Source: Lathyrus oleraceus (taxonomy: Eukaryota > Streptophyta > Magnoliopsida > Fabales > Fabaceae). Taken from it: a DNA stretch of 64,000 nucleotides. The position numbers and the translations under genes were made by a program. The DNA lies in NCBI RefSeq assembly GCF_024323335.1, contig NC_066581.1, positions 465,124,027 to 465,188,026 on the forward strand, written 5' to 3'. Positions within the stretch are counted from its first letter, which is position 1; each line of letters begins with the position of its first letter. The notes below the pieces were generated by a model. The model saw nothing but the letters and a program-made list of their open reading frames with translations, made no database searches and was not told the origin of the DNA. Shown here one piece after another: positions 19,953-33,233 of the stretch.

Positions 19953-22900
19953 TGTAGCACCTCAAATTTGCACCTACATTTTGTACATACATTTTCATCA
20001 TTAGTTCATTAACATAATATAGTCCACTGCATAACATTGCATTGTCCATTTGCCCAAGTGCAAGTTCAGTTGACAAGTTAGGTCAAACTGGTCAGGAGAT
20101 CAGTCAGTCAAGCAAGCAAGTGTGTTTTTCATTGAGCCAAGGCCCTAGGGTTGGTCCAACATGTTCACATGACTTGGGGATCCATTTGAAGTGTTTAGGT
20201 CAAGGATTGGATGCTCAGAAGCCATCAGGCAATGCACAATCAGTCAGAAACCCTAAAAAGTCAAACTTGGTCAACTGGGCCTGATTTTATGGTTTTGATG
20301 GATGGATTTGGTTTGAGAGAGCTTATTCATGTCCAAATAGGCCTCATATATCATGGCAAACATCATCATTGAAGAATTTGAAGCCAAATCAGAAATTTCC
20401 AAAAATAGAAACTGGACCTGTAATTGAAACTTGCCAAAAATGGAAACTTCTTGATCCCAAACTTACATCATGATACAAGCTTCAAATGAATTTTTGCCCA
20501 ACATGAAAGTTGAAGATCTTGTTCTCCCATTTCCAAAAAGTCCAAGAACTCTTAATTCCCATGTATGGTTGGCAAGATATGATCAATTCATTTTCAAAAA
20601 TTCTTGAACTTCAAAAGGCCATATCTCTCAAACCATTTGGCCAAATTTGGTGAGGTTTTTTCCAACAAGTCATATTTGATCCCCTCTTTCCAAAAATGTC
20701 ATCATCATTCATCAAAACATCACCATTCAAAATGGCCTTTTTGGACTTGCTTGAATTAATTTCAAGTGTAGTGAAAATTTGAGTTTTTGAATTAAGCATT
20801 TCTAACATTTTTGGCCATTTGGAATAGTTCAGAAATGTTGTTTATGACTTGTTTGCAAGCCCAATTCGTGCAGTACACACCCCATTTGCCAAGTTGGTGA
20901 AATTTAGCAAAATGACCAAAATGATTCATTTGAGATAATGGTGATTAACACTTACTTAGCCAATAATAAACAGCAAATAAATAGCACATTTTCTGTCAAT
21001 TCCAACCCTAGCAGCCATCAATTGAAGACAGAAAAACTCTCTCTCTCAAAAAACCTCATTTCCTCATCTTTGAATTTTTGCTGAAAAACTCAAAAGGATT
21101 CGAGCTGGCCTTGGTTGCTGCATGATATACCATCACTTTTGAGCCCATTGAAGACCAAAAACACCAGCTGGAACAGCATTCTCGAGTCTGTTTCACCAAA
21201 CACACTTCCATGGCAGATCTGGTTTGAAGACATTCCAAAGGCTTTTGAGCTACAAGTCACTCTCCATTCATCATTTCAAACCACAAGGAGCATCTGTTTT
21301 GAGCGTTTGCAATAAGAGAAGCATTGAATCGACACTGTCCTCCAAGTTTGGTGAGTTTTCGATTTTCATTATTCTCTAAATCATGCCATGCTTTAAGTAG
21401 ATTATGCTTTGCTGATTCCAATGAACTTCAAACCACTAAAAATGGTTGAGTATTTATGAAGTTATGCTGTTTTAAAGATTGATGTATGAATATGTTCTTG
21501 CTCGATTTATGTTGGTTAGCTCGATTCTTGAAAAATGGTTGTTAGATTCGTGTTAGTTGTGCTTTGCTGAGTTTAATGGTGTGCTTGATTTCATGTTCTG
21601 GGCGAATAATTTTTCCACGATTTGTGAAGAAGATGATGATGAACACTGTTTGCAGAAAACCCTAATTTCCATGTTTGCCCAGAACTGTTCACGTGTGTGC
21701 ATGTGGTTTTCACTGTTCTATTGGCATGAGCCAATCAGAACATTTCGTTGGTCTTCCTCAAACGCCGCGTTTCACTAAACTTCCCCCATATTTACCAATA
21801 TGCCACCGGTCCCAATTATTTTAATTAATTCATTTATTTGTTTCAATATTTATTTCATTTTGTTACTCAATCTCACAAAAATCACATCTCATTCATTGTT
21901 AATCCAAAATTCATGGGAATTTTTGCATTGTGTTCATCTGGATCTCTACTTTTTTATCATGATTTTTGCTGATTTTTTGGATGAGTGAATTTTAAATGGT
22001 ATTAGGGTTTGTGACATGTATTCATATTTTGTACCTTTTGCCAAAACCTTTGTGAAATGGTGATGCTTTATCCAATGGCTTCCAAATTTTTTGTGCTTAA
22101 ACTAGACACATTCATGGTGATTTTGATGTAGAGTTTGTGAATTTATCTTATCTGGATTGTGAGTTATGAATTTTTGAATTAGGGTGTGACAATTTGTGTC
22201 ACACCATTGATGTGCAACTTCATGATTTCTGATACCATGCTTTTTAAACTCCAATTGATCTGAATTTTTGCATGAACCTACTCTTGTATGTCCAGTTCAC
22301 ATGTGAATTTTCTTGGAATTATTTGTGGCATTTTCCAATTGATTGAGATTTTTGTCCCCTGTTTGATCATATGTTGACTTTGTGTGACACTTGTGCCCAT
22401 TTGTTTTGTGAAATGCTCATACTTTATTAGATGGACATGAAATTTTACATGAGATTACTAGACATCTTAAGCTTTGCCATGGTTTTAGTCCCATTCATTT
22501 ATCATATGCCATCTCTGATTTATGAATTTTTCAAGTTGATGCATGATTGGTTGACTTCTTTGAGCATGTTCAAAATTGCCTTGCCTTTCTGATTTTCATT
22601 GACTATCTTCTACTTGTCCAAATGAGATGAAATTTGACATGCTTACCATGTTGTGGATTGTGATTGATCATGATTTATTTGGTGATTTTTGGAAATGTTT
22701 GAGATTGCTTTTGATTCAAGTCTTTCTGTTGACTTCTATGAGCTTTTGTTTGCTATACTTTGACCTAAATTGTTCATGAAATGATGATGATGATTGATAT
22801 GAATGTGAAACTAATTGGTATTGTTTCTTGATTGTTTGAACATGATTTTGGATACTTGCCCTTTGCTGTTTTAACTTTCTCATTCACTTTTGACCCTAGG

Positions 22901-24794
22901 CTTGCCCTAGTGGTCCTGTTACTCACATTTGAGTTCATGTTTTCAGGTTGACCAACAAATGGCCAATGAGACCAATTCTCTTTGATTGAGCTTGCTTGTT
23001 TATCATGACTAACATGTTATTTTTGTAGGTTGCTTGGCTCACATGCCTTGAGCCTTGTGCCTTGCACATTCACTTGCTTATGATTAACTGTTGATGTCTG
23101 TTTCCTTTTGCTTTGTTTTGAAGTTGTATACTAATGTCTGCTTGACTATTTCAGGTGCTTTTAGTTGCTCAGTTCCTTGTGAACTTTTGCTTTGCTTTGC
23201 TTGTATAAGCAATTTGCATTGAGGTATACTTCTAAATCTTCATGTAGTCTGGAAGACCTGGCCTGTTACTTGGCCAGGCAACTGTCTGAAGTCCTCTTTA
23301 AGAGGCAAGGCTTGTGACTGTTTACATTTGTCCTTGTATAGAGTCAAAGACCTCCTAAGTGAAGAGGCAATTGGCAGAACCCAAGGGATATGCAACCTAT
23401 CCCCTGCTATTCTGTGTGTCATCTGTTTTGCTCACACCACTGTGTTGATGCATTGCAGATACAAACCCAAGATCTTGTACAATTGTACAGTTGAGTCAGT
23501 TTTAAATGTGTAGAAGGGTTCCCACTTTCTGAACCCACACATTCTTGTCTTAAGCTCTCCCAGGCCAGGGATAAGAGCTGTGAAGTCCTATCTTCACTCA
23601 CCTTTCATCTGCTTCACCTTAGCCCCTCAATGTCAAGGTTAAGAGCACCATTAACCCAGTTCCAGAGGTTTGTTTGTTGAGGTTGATATGACCCCTCGAC
23701 TAAAACCTAGCCTTGTTTGAGCCCCTTGCTTGTGTATAGTGTGTGCTACCTGTGCTTGTATGTTTGTTTGACTTGCTTCCTGTGCAAGTTAGGGTTAGTT
23801 TAGACTTGCTTCCTGTGCAAGTTAGGTTTTGCTTGGCTTGCTTCCTGTGCAAGTTAAGTGTGTGTGTGGCTTGCTTCCTGTGCAAGTCATGATTAGGATA
23901 GGCTGGCTCCCTGTGCCAGTTAGCTAGAAACCTTAACTTAGGGATGATTTGCATGATAACATCTAGGCTCGAGTCGTAGTCTCCCTAGTTGTGTCTCCCT
24001 CTGTTATCTGGTTAGGCTAGTCTTTCTCCCCTCTGTAGGGGAACTACATCGCCCTGATCCTCGTTCCAGACGAGGTATGTAGGCAGGAGACCGTGCGAGG
24101 TCTCTCCGGGCACCTTTTTTCTTTTTGTGTGTTGTTTGACGATTGCTAGGCTCGAGTTCCCGACTCCTTAGCAATTTGTTGTCTGTTTGTTCTTGTTGTG
24201 TGCTTGGAAGTCGGTATAAGTCCATCGAGTGGCATCTGGGTTCCAGTGTGCGTGTGTTGGTTTGGATGCTGATGTAAGTCCAGTGATTGGCATTCGGGCT
24301 CCACGTTTGCCTTTGCCTGTTTTTGTGTGCGTGTCAGCCGAGCTACGAATGCTCTGATTCTCCTTCGTCCAAGGAGATACGTATGCATAGGACGCGATAT
24401 CCTAGCGAGCATGTGTCGTTTCCCCAGTTCGAACTACTTTGACTCTGATGTCTATGCCTGATAGACTAAGTAGGCCCAGGATCCGATATCCTGCCGAGTC
24501 AGTTTCAGTCTTGTTTGTTTTCTTGTGTCTCTTTCAGCCAGTGTGTGTGTGTGTGGTGTTTGTTTTAGCAACCTTTTATTTCTTAGAGCGTGGATCCCGT
24601 CGAGTACGACGGACGTGAGGGGTGCTAATACCTTCCCCTTGCGTAACCGACTCCCTTACCCTTTCTCTTTGGTCGCGAGACCATGTCTTTTCCAGGTTTA
24701 CTCTGAGCGTTTCCTTTCCCTCTTTTGGGATAAATAACGCACGGTGGCGGCTCTGTTGTCCTGTTTTCCCGCCGATTTTTCGCGTAATGCGACA
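19953..24794 (+). repeat. 3' LTR of element 1 (4,842 bp)
   Basis: It is a near-identical partner of 3567-8406. Differences counted by eye are about 16 substitutions, mostly transitions, and a 2-bp insertion near 20564. It ends GCGACA and is followed by the target duplication. All hairpin modules of the 5' LTR are repeated at an offset of about 16,388 bases. Confidence 0.95.
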
Positions 24795-24799
24795 GTTAG
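24795..24799. repeat. Target site duplication GTTAG, right copy (element 1)
   Basis: Exact match to 3562-3566. Confidence 0.95.
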
Positions 24800-25463
24800 T
24801 AAATTAAATTTTGGAATTAATCACATTACACCGAGTTCGCCAAGGGAAAGAACAAGGCAAGATCTATGATATGATCCTTCATCATTGATGATGACCTACC
24901 TCGCTTTGACGAGAACGATTGTTTTTATTGACCATATATTCATATGAAGGGTCACCTATTGAAAATTCACTAGCCAATGGGATACCTTAATTGTTGTTTT
25001 ACAATGACAAACTTGTCAACAATGCCTATGGGATATCATGCAACATCATGTACGCACAAATGTACACCAACTTAGGCCAAAAACCAATACTACAACCATA
25101 TCATTGGGGGGACCTCCAAGGTTTTGATAGAACTGGCGAGAGAACTCGGGGGTATGTTGAATTCTTGATGGAATATGGAATTTAGGATTAAAGAATCACC
25201 ACTATGGTAAAGTTCTTGGACTAGATTGAAGGGAAATTGCAAGCAAATATGTAGCAAAAAAATTAAAGTTACCCTTAGGAATCCTTATGAATTGACATGA
25301 TTATTGATATGATGGTTATCTCTTGTGGTGATTAATCTTTTATGCCTAATATAGAGAGTGATTATTAGCATTGCATGAATGACAACACCTTAACTAAGTC
25401 CACAGGAAAAAAGTGTCTTCAAACTCAATGTTAGCCGATATGAATAAAGACTTTCAAATAGAG

Positions 25464-25620
<157 letters not shown>

Positions 25621-25764
25621 AGGTTTCTAAAGTGATAGGTTTCAAAATTAAAAAAAAAGTGTTAGGTTTTCACAAACTGAATTTTGGTCAAGCATAAAAT
25701 ACTTCAGCACAAGATTTCTATTTATGGAATAACTTATATGGACTACAAGTTGAAGAAGCCCACT

Positions 25765-25915
25765 TAAGTGCATTGTAACTTACAATGTACTATTTTTCAC
25801 TTAAGTGCATTCTACCTTAAGGTGTTCCATATTTCAGATAAGAACATTGTATCTTACGGTGTTTCGTATTTCACTTAAGTACATTGTACCTTACAGTGTA
25901 CCATGTGTTCTCTGA
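25765..25915. repeat. Degenerate minisatellite with CACTTAAGTGCATTGTA core
   Basis: Three to four imperfect units of about 45-50 bp contain variants of CACTTAAGTGCATTGTACCTTA followed by GGTGTTCCATATTTC-like text. Units are diverged by several bases each. Confidence 0.65.
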
Positions 25916-26588
25916 TTAAAGCCAATGTATTATAATGCTGCCCAATCAAATAAGATTCACTTATTTATTTAATCTCTCATTAATTTTTTCTTATGCATGT
26001 GACCCTGTAGGTTCTCCTTATATATAATCCCACATTTAATATAATAATCACTAAGCAATATCTAGCAACACATCACTGCTACCCAGTTCACGAAATATCA
26101 TGTGATATGACAAAACCTTTTCATGATAATGTTTATGTGTTCAATTTCCCTTTTTCTATCATGTCAATATTGGACCCTTAGAGATTTATCCTCTTATGCA
26201 TGATGGAGAAATTCCATAAAGGTTACTCATGTCCCTCAACAAGATTTATGGAGTATCCATAAACTATATGTATGGTCATCATGTTACATACAATGTTTGA
26301 ACAACAATAAAGTACTCAACTACACATCTAGTGTCCATAGTGGTTTTGGATCGAAGGGTGGTATACACCATTATCACCATGAGAATAACTTATGATACAT
26401 GCAGAATATTCTATGTAGTATTCTCATGGCGGGTAAATCCTATATAAATATTACTCCCAACATTTATACATATGTGAATACTTGATAACTTTTTATCCAT
26501 GATTTGTGAGATGTGATCACCATTTTAACCATATAACAATCTCAATGCTTTAATTCTATCTCACTTCACAACTATGCTTGACTGTGAA

Positions 26589-27150
26589 CACTACTACACA
26601 TTTGATCTATAATAGCATATATTTAATAGCGCTTATTTATTATTCTCTATTAAATATATTACCCTAAATTTATAATAACGCTTTTCTAGTAAGGCGCTTT
26701 TATAAGTTTAAAAATTGTTTAGGTCTATAATAGCGCTTTATCAAAAATGCTATTATAGGTTGAAACTTTTTATAAAATAAAGGTCATTTTGAGCCTATGA
26801 TAGTGCTTTATCAAAAACACTATCATAGATAATGCTAAAAAGAACAAAAAATAAAATTTTGTGTAAGGCGTTATTATAAGTTTAAAAATTGTCTAGGTCT
26901 ATGATAGCGCTTTATCAAATACGCTATTATAGGTTGAAACTTTTTATAAAGTAAAAGTAATTTTAAGCTTATGATAGTGCTTTATCAAAAACACTATCAT
27001 AGATAGCGCTAAAAAGAACAAAAAATAAATGCAGTTTTTGCATGTCAGTAGAGCTCGATCTTGAGACCTCTAGCTACATAAAGCCTTAGTTTAGCATTGG
27101 GTCTATAATATCACTTTACCATAAGCGCTATCATAAATGCTGATAAATAA
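26589..27150. mobile_element. Possible CACTA-type DNA transposon remnant
   Basis: The stretch begins CACTACTACACA and is followed by many direct and inverted copies of a short motif (CTATAATAGCGCTTTATCAAAAA and its complement CTATTATAGGT), the kind of subterminal repeat field seen in plant CACTA elements. A GTAGTG that could be the opposite terminus lies near 27842, but the flanking three bases do not match convincingly. I see no transposase, so the right limit is uncertain. Confidence 0.4.
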
Positions 27151-28040
27151 AACTATAAATAAAAATATTTGACTATAAAAAGAATTGAACTCGAGACCCT
27201 CTGCTACCTAAAAAATTCATGTGTTGCTGGGCCACTTAACAAACACGAAAAATCTATCAGAAAGTTTATATATATTACAATTAAAACACTATTACAGGAA
27301 AAAAATAAACAATTAAAGAAAACATTTATTCCATCCTCAAATATCAGACGTGTTATTCATCTGATTCTTTTCTACAAAACCACATTCCCGCTAACAACAA
27401 ATTCATCAAATCATATAGAAATTTCAAATTTTTTTCTTTCATTTTCTTTCACTGTCACCTCCCTCGAGCCCTAAAATTCCATCAATTTTGTGAACCCTAA
27501 AACTTCATTGATTTTCTGTATGACCTTATTCTAATCCTTTTTCAAACAACGATGACGCCAATACTCACAAAGTTTCTCCTCGTAGCTCCATTTGCACCAG
27601 AATATCCGTTTCGAAAGAAAGCATGGGTATTTCTTCAAAGTTTAAGTATACTTGAATTAATATTTTATGTTCTTATAACTTATATGAATGTTAAATGTTA
27701 GATTAAATGCCTCATAGAAATAATTTGTTAATTATTCAATGATTGTGCTCTTATTTCGTTTTTGTAGCTTGAGAAAGAGATTTTATTTCATTATTGTAGC
27801 TTGAGAAAGAGAGTTTGTGGTTGCTAGCAATGGAGTTGTATGTAGTGAAACCTACGTTTGTGTCATTGAGGAGTTTATCATAGCTTTTGAGTTCACCCAT
27901 GTAGGAAGTACATATATATCATTACATTAGCAGAGGTAAAGTATCATATGAGTGACACAATAAAATGAGTTTCCTAGTTTTACAGCAGCATAAACTTTAG
28001 CAGACATGTACATCTAAGCTACACGAATTATACCTGAGCG
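27151..28040. other. Unclassified AT-rich sequence
   Basis: It includes CCCTAAAA-rich text near 27.47-27.50 kb and a short ATG-initiated stretch near 27550, but no domain is recognised. It could be sequence carried inside the CACTA-like remnant or host intergenic DNA. Confidence 0.4.
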
Positions 28041-28676
28041 CATCGCACACTCAAAGATATAACAGAGTCACCATCGAACTTTATTTATTCCCGAAGGAAG
28101 GGGAAAACATCGATAAAATGTCGGGGAAGAGAAAAAGGTAAGGAAGTCGGTTATGCAAGGGAAATGTATTAACATCCCTCACATTTGTTGTACTCAACGG
28201 GAACGGTTTTGATTATTCTTTGCAAGAACGAGTGTTAATATCTAAAGAATACTCGCAGAAGTGGAAATAGGGGGCTAATAATTAATGTTCTTGCCAAGGA
28301 TTGGGGCCCTTGTGCCTACGTATTCTCACCATGCAATGAGAAAGTCAGAGCTCGATAGTTTATGGAACTAAGACAAATGCGTTAGTAGTTTTTAATGAAT
28401 AGTATTAACGTTCATGCTATACTATCAACTTGCTTATATGCTCGAGCATGGGAGCCTTAAGCGTCTGTTTGTTTGCGATAGAATGTATGGACTCAGATCA
28501 TATTCTAGCAGTTAAATATTGGTTACTTACACATGAAGGCTTAAGCGTCGTTCACGGTAGAACGGAAGTAACACGTCCTTTCTGAAAAGGTTTTAAACTA
28601 AAAATAAAGCCCAAAGGAAAAAACTGAGTTTGCTTTTATTCTGAAAAGAGAGTCATGGTTTGAATCATACTAAATT

Positions 28677-29345
28677 CTATGAATGTAGATGAATATAGTG
28701 AGCAACTGGGTCATTCATCCCGTACCCAAAGATATTCAGGATGAGGATAGGAATTCTCCACTCTCATCCCTTATCTATTACATAAGGCTCATAGCATACA
28801 ATCCTAACCGTATCGTTAATTGTTTTTGAGTTTATTCATAAAATAGTTTTAATTTTACTGAGAGAAAACAAAGGGAGAAGAAACCCTAGAAGGTTGAAGT
28901 CTGATCTTCAATCTGCATCCCATATCTGTGTAGAAATACCTATCAATTATTCAATTTAAATTGCACTAAAGTCTATGAATAGAGATGAATATAGTGAGCA
29001 ACTGGGTCATTCGTCCCGTACCCAAATATATTCAAAATGAGGATAGGAATTCTCCACTCTCATCCATTCTCTATCGCTTAAGGCTCACAACGTGCAATTT
29101 GCATCATAACTAATGAGTGTTGAAGTTGATTTCCCTTGCAGCTTCTTGTGACGAAAGATTGTCCTTGAAGAACGAAGACTTGACTATCAACTTGAATCAT
29201 ATTGTGCTAAAGTCTATAAATAGAGGTGAATACGATGAACAACTGGGTCATTCATCCCGTACCCAAAGATATCCAGAATAAGGATAGGAATTTTCCACTC
29301 CTACTTCTTCTCTATTCTTTAAAGCTCATGACACACAACTTGGCT
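28677..29345 (-). repeat. Three dispersed-tandem copies of a ~115-bp block
   Basis: Blocks centred on AACTGGGTCATTCATCCCG followed by GTACCCAAAGATATTCAG recur at about 28.70, 29.00 and 29.24 kb, spaced roughly 295 and 241 bp apart, with about 10-15% differences. They lie inside the minus-strand LTR. Confidence 0.8.
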
Positions 29346-31446
29346 CATGATTGACAAGTGTTGAGTTCACCTTTGTTGTGCTAGAGTAGTAGTCCAGTCT
29401 GTCCTGTACTGATTTGAATGATGTCTTGAATCTTGACCTTTAATCTTTGAATATTGAAGTCTTGTACAATTCTTGAGATCTAGTCTCCAGTACAACTTGA
29501 ACACAAAATTTGTCCTATCAAGTAATCAAGAGTCTTTTAATCACTTGAATATGCTTGGGGAATTGAGCATAGTCAAAGGATTTAATTAATCAAAGTGAAC
29601 TTTGATCAACTGAATCAATCAGGGAAAAAATCAGTTGAAACTTAAAATGAATCACGTACACAGTAATCTAAAAGATTAATCAAACAACTAGAAGATTTTT
29701 ACAAGTCCTAGACCGGGGGAGCATGCATCAATATCTAAACCCTAGGGGTACAATAGTCATTATCCATAAAATGAATTAACAAACCTAATGGGCAATTACA
29801 ATCTAAGCATAGTAAAATTAACCTAAAAACGAGTTCTGAAAAAAATCTACACTTAACCATATTACCTAAACATGAATCAAGTCAACAAAATGGATTAAGA
29901 TCAAACTAAAGAAATGGGGAGTTACAATTTAAACCACAACTTCATATAATGAACATGATCATGTTAATCACAATGCAATATAGGAATCGAAATGGAAAAT
30001 TAACCTAAAATCTAATCATGGTGAAAAATCTACAATTAAGCATATTAATCAAATCCACAAAAATGAAATCAAGATCAACAATCCCTAATGGCCAATTACA
30101 TCCAAGCATAGCAAGATTAGTCTATTACGAATTAAATCTGAAGAAAAAAACAAAATCAAAATCTAGATGATGACTACTAATTTCAAAATCTAATTAAACC
30201 ATAATTAATCATGAATTAATCTACTAATCACAAAAATGTAAATTCTTAATATTTCTAAAACTAAGAATTAATCATAATTCCTATCAAGATTAACAAAACA
30301 ACATCCATGTTAATCAAATAAAAAACTAGAACTAAAAATAACTTAATTAAGATTAAGAAAAATGGATTTGGGCTTAAACATGAACATGGGCCATAGGGAT
30401 GTCAAACGTATTGGAGGGGTGTGTAATGAACATATTGCTTGGGCCAAAGGCCCAAGTCTCTAACTCAAGAACCAAGGAAGCGCCTTCAGCCTTCAATCAG
30501 AGGAAATGAAATGTTCACATCAAAACACAGGAACTCACGGACGAAGCTGAACGAAGCACTTGCACATCGACCACACACCATTGCCATCAACGCGTCTTTA
30601 ATGAGGAAACTAGGATTTACTTCAATCGGATTCAATAGTCGAGAGAATCAAAGAATAAACTTGATTTCTTTTTCCACGACGAAACAAAAACACGATGGAT
30701 CTGTGGTATTTCAACACCAAAAACGAATTCGATTCGATTGCACGTGAAGTGAAGAGATTGAAGGAGGAGGAACCTATCGGATTTATTGGAGACTCCAGGT
30801 GATGCCTTTGTTATTTGATACACTTATCCTTATCTTCTTTTATTTGGTTATAGTTTTTCTGCTTGTGTCATTGTATGGAATTGAAAGGTTGAGGGGTTCT
30901 GTTTCAATTTCGTTAGAGAGAGTTGTTCATGGTTGAAGAGGATTGTGACGGAGGGTTGTTAGCAGGGTCTTTGAGAGGTTGGAATGGAGGGTGATTAATT
31001 ATGTTGATAGGTTATGACAGTTAGAGGTTGAAGAGGTTTGTTAGGAGGAGTTTCTGGAAGAAGTTGAAGGAGGTTATCAATTAGCAAAAAGGGTTATGGT
31101 TTCGGAATTGGAGGAGGATGAAGAAGTGTGAGGGAGTTTTTTGTTCGATTCGGTTGAAGAGTTATGTTATGATGGGTGGTTCCAATGGAAGATGGTTAGA
31201 AGAGAACCCTAAATTGAGGGTGATTGTGAGGTTTCTGTTATAGTTTGGTGAAGTGAAAGCTAGTTAGTTTTCTGTTAGAAGTTAGTATTGAGAACTGTGA
31301 AATTCGGTTAGTTCTGTTCGAGATTCGGTTGAGTTATTCTGCAGGGTTGAGGTCAGTTGGGTTTTCTCAAGTCTAGTGAAGAGATTGGGAGATTTTTGGT
31401 TATCTGGAAGGTTATAGGTTTTTGTTTTTGTTTTTGTTGTCTTATT

Positions 31447-32310
31447 CTTTGCATGAGGTTCACTCAAATAACGCATCATTGCAGGAATAATTTTCTTTGG
31501 GTTCAAATTCATTGTAGCCATCCATTACACTCGTGTTTCATATGCATCAATAGCAACAAGGTATGAAGCAAATTTATACTAAAGGTCTACAGGCACAGAA
31601 GGATTCTGAAGCACTTCCAGTGCTTTTTTGCTTCTCCTTGCTGAATGTAATGGTGAACTACAATCTCATTATGCCCTTTTAAGCTAGCAAAATAAACCAT
31701 TTCTTCAACTCTTCCATAACTTTCTAAAAGTTTTATTGTAGTTGTTTCATCCAATACATCCTTGTGGTCACTGAGAAAAGCACGAAACTCTTTAATAATT
31801 GATTGGTCTTCTGAATTGCTATTCTCCAAAGCATAGTCATCTTCTAAAAGCAGTCGATTTATCTTGTCCAGGTATAATTCAGTTTCCCATGTGGGTATCA
31901 TTGTTATTTGGCATTTGTCGTCCTTTTCTAAATCATCAAGCTTCTTTAATAAGAAGGTCCTCAGAGCATCCTGTTCACCAGCACTGATGAACTTCAAAGT
32001 GACCTCCTCAAATGATAAAATATAATTGATTTTGGCATAGAAAGAAGAAGCTCTAAAATAATCTTTGGAGGAAAATGTGGCTTCAACCTGCACTAAATAT
32101 ACCTGGTCCCTCTGAAAAGGGTCACGACAATTTGCTAAAGTGGCAACATAATTCTTTCATGTCAAGATACATTTTCCACATATCTCGACCTTGATCATTG
32201 ATAGACACCTGAAAGATGGAATTTTGACCATACGCGTAGAATAAACCAGTTGTGGCATCAATACACAATCCAATAATACCATTTGATGCTGAATCAAAAG
32301 TTTGGTCAAA
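31447..32310 (-). pseudogene. VPS18: Captured fragment of VPS18 (vacuolar sorting protein), broken
   Basis: Minus-strand translation matches the central part of plant VPS18, a core subunit of the HOPS and CORVET tethering complexes at the vacuole and late endosome. Recognisable text includes GIIGLCIDATTGLFYAY, SINDQGRDMWK, SFYAKINYILSFEEV, ELYLDKINRLLLE, AFLSDHKDVLDETTT, LLESYGRVEE and PAMMRYLSEPHAKN. The longest uninterrupted piece is 31587-32093. The frame is broken by a shift near 32145, a one-base loss near 31630 and at least two stops near 31510-31580. At the 5' side the match stops at 32310 next to an AG acceptor, so an intron edge was included. That indicates capture from genomic DNA, not from a spliced transcript. 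It lies inside a minus-strand LTR. Identification is from memory of the family. Confidence 0.85.
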
Positions 32311-33233
32311 CTGAAGTTATTTTATGATATATGCTCACTAATTCTATTTACGACCTATACTTTATTCTCTAAAAGCAACAAGAAATGGAATTTAGACAAT
32401 GCCATTGAACTTGGTTTATGGTTGTAATGAAATTAAAAATGTAAAAAAAAAAAGCAAATGGCTTAGAACTGGTAAATGGTTCATGAACATGATTTAAAAT
32501 GTGAAAGATGACTTTAGTTTAAAGTGGTTTAAAAATATGAAAATGAATCAAGATTAAAATGGACTTTGGTTAGGTGGTTGACTTTGGTCAATTGGTTGAC
32601 CGAAAAGTCAATAGTTGATCAAAAGTCAACTTAGGTAAAAATGTGTATTTTCTTATGGACAATTAAATGTGGACCATGATGCCTCTGAACCAAATGATTT
32701 ATTTTATGCCAGTAATCAAACCAGATGGACACCAATCAAACAAAAGGATCATGAACATGTGAAGCTTGAATAAATTCTAATTAATGAATCAGGACCATGA
32801 ATATTACTTAAACCAATAAATCATCCATAATGGACCAGATGAACTAGATGAATCCTCAATCTTGAATGCACAAACCTTATATGATAATGCCATAATCAGA
32901 AACTAGGGTTTTAGGGACTTGAATGATCATGATGATGCTTGCAATCCAATAACTCTGAATTAATGCCATGACCACAACCATGGTCCAAGAGTCAGGGTTT
33001 CAAGTTATGCTCCATGATGAAGACAACCAGGATGAATGACTTACCTCATATTCAATACCTTATGTGATAAAGACCATTGAATCCATTATTTTATGCTTTC
33101 CTTAATGCAAATGGAATGTATATGATACTATGAGTATGTATATGAGATGAATGCTTATCAGGATATGCAAATGATTAGAGTTAGTGACCTATATGAACAT
33201 TGTGAAGGGTATGGTGAATTTTGGGGTATGACA

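Larger units (their letters stand above)
3567..24794 (+). mobile_element. Element 1: Ogre-like Ty3/gypsy retrotransposon, structurally complete
   Basis: The 21,228-bp element is bounded by LTRs that begin TGTAGCACC and end GCGACA, with a perfect 5-bp target duplication. Internal order is primer binding site, 1.2-kb leader, gag-pro, a PRO-RT linker frame, a short intron, pol (RT, RNase H, second RNase H, integrase), a hairpin-rich and tandem-repeat-rich 3' untranslated region and a polypurine tract. This is the layout known for Ogre/Tat elements, except that the upstream ORF1 is absent. By eye the two LTRs differ by about 16 substitutions and one 2-bp indel over 4,840 bp (about 0.3%), so insertion is recent. 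Gag-pro carries a stop and a frameshift, so the copy is probably not autonomous. It interrupts AT-rich DNA between a copia remnant and a microsatellite-bearing spacer. Confidence 0.95.
28041..33233 (-). repeat. Minus-strand LTR (3' LTR) of an older Ty3/gypsy element
   Basis: The right end reads GGGGTATGACA, the complement of an LTR start TGTCATACCCC. It is followed by the complement of a polypurine tract, so this is the 3' LTR of a minus-strand element. The left end is placed by similarity with the LTR fragment at 39824, which begins TGTCGCACC; here the terminal TG seems mutated to CA, so the exact base is uncertain. The left 500 bp holds the same hairpin module and conserved blocks as the other LTRs. 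The LTR contains three copies of a 115-bp block (28.68-29.34 kb) and an embedded VPS18 fragment (31.45-32.31 kb). Confidence 0.7.

Noticed and set aside
30439..30747. 102-codon plus-strand frame
   Set aside because: It lies antisense within a minus-strand LTR, has no domain and has low-complexity basic composition.
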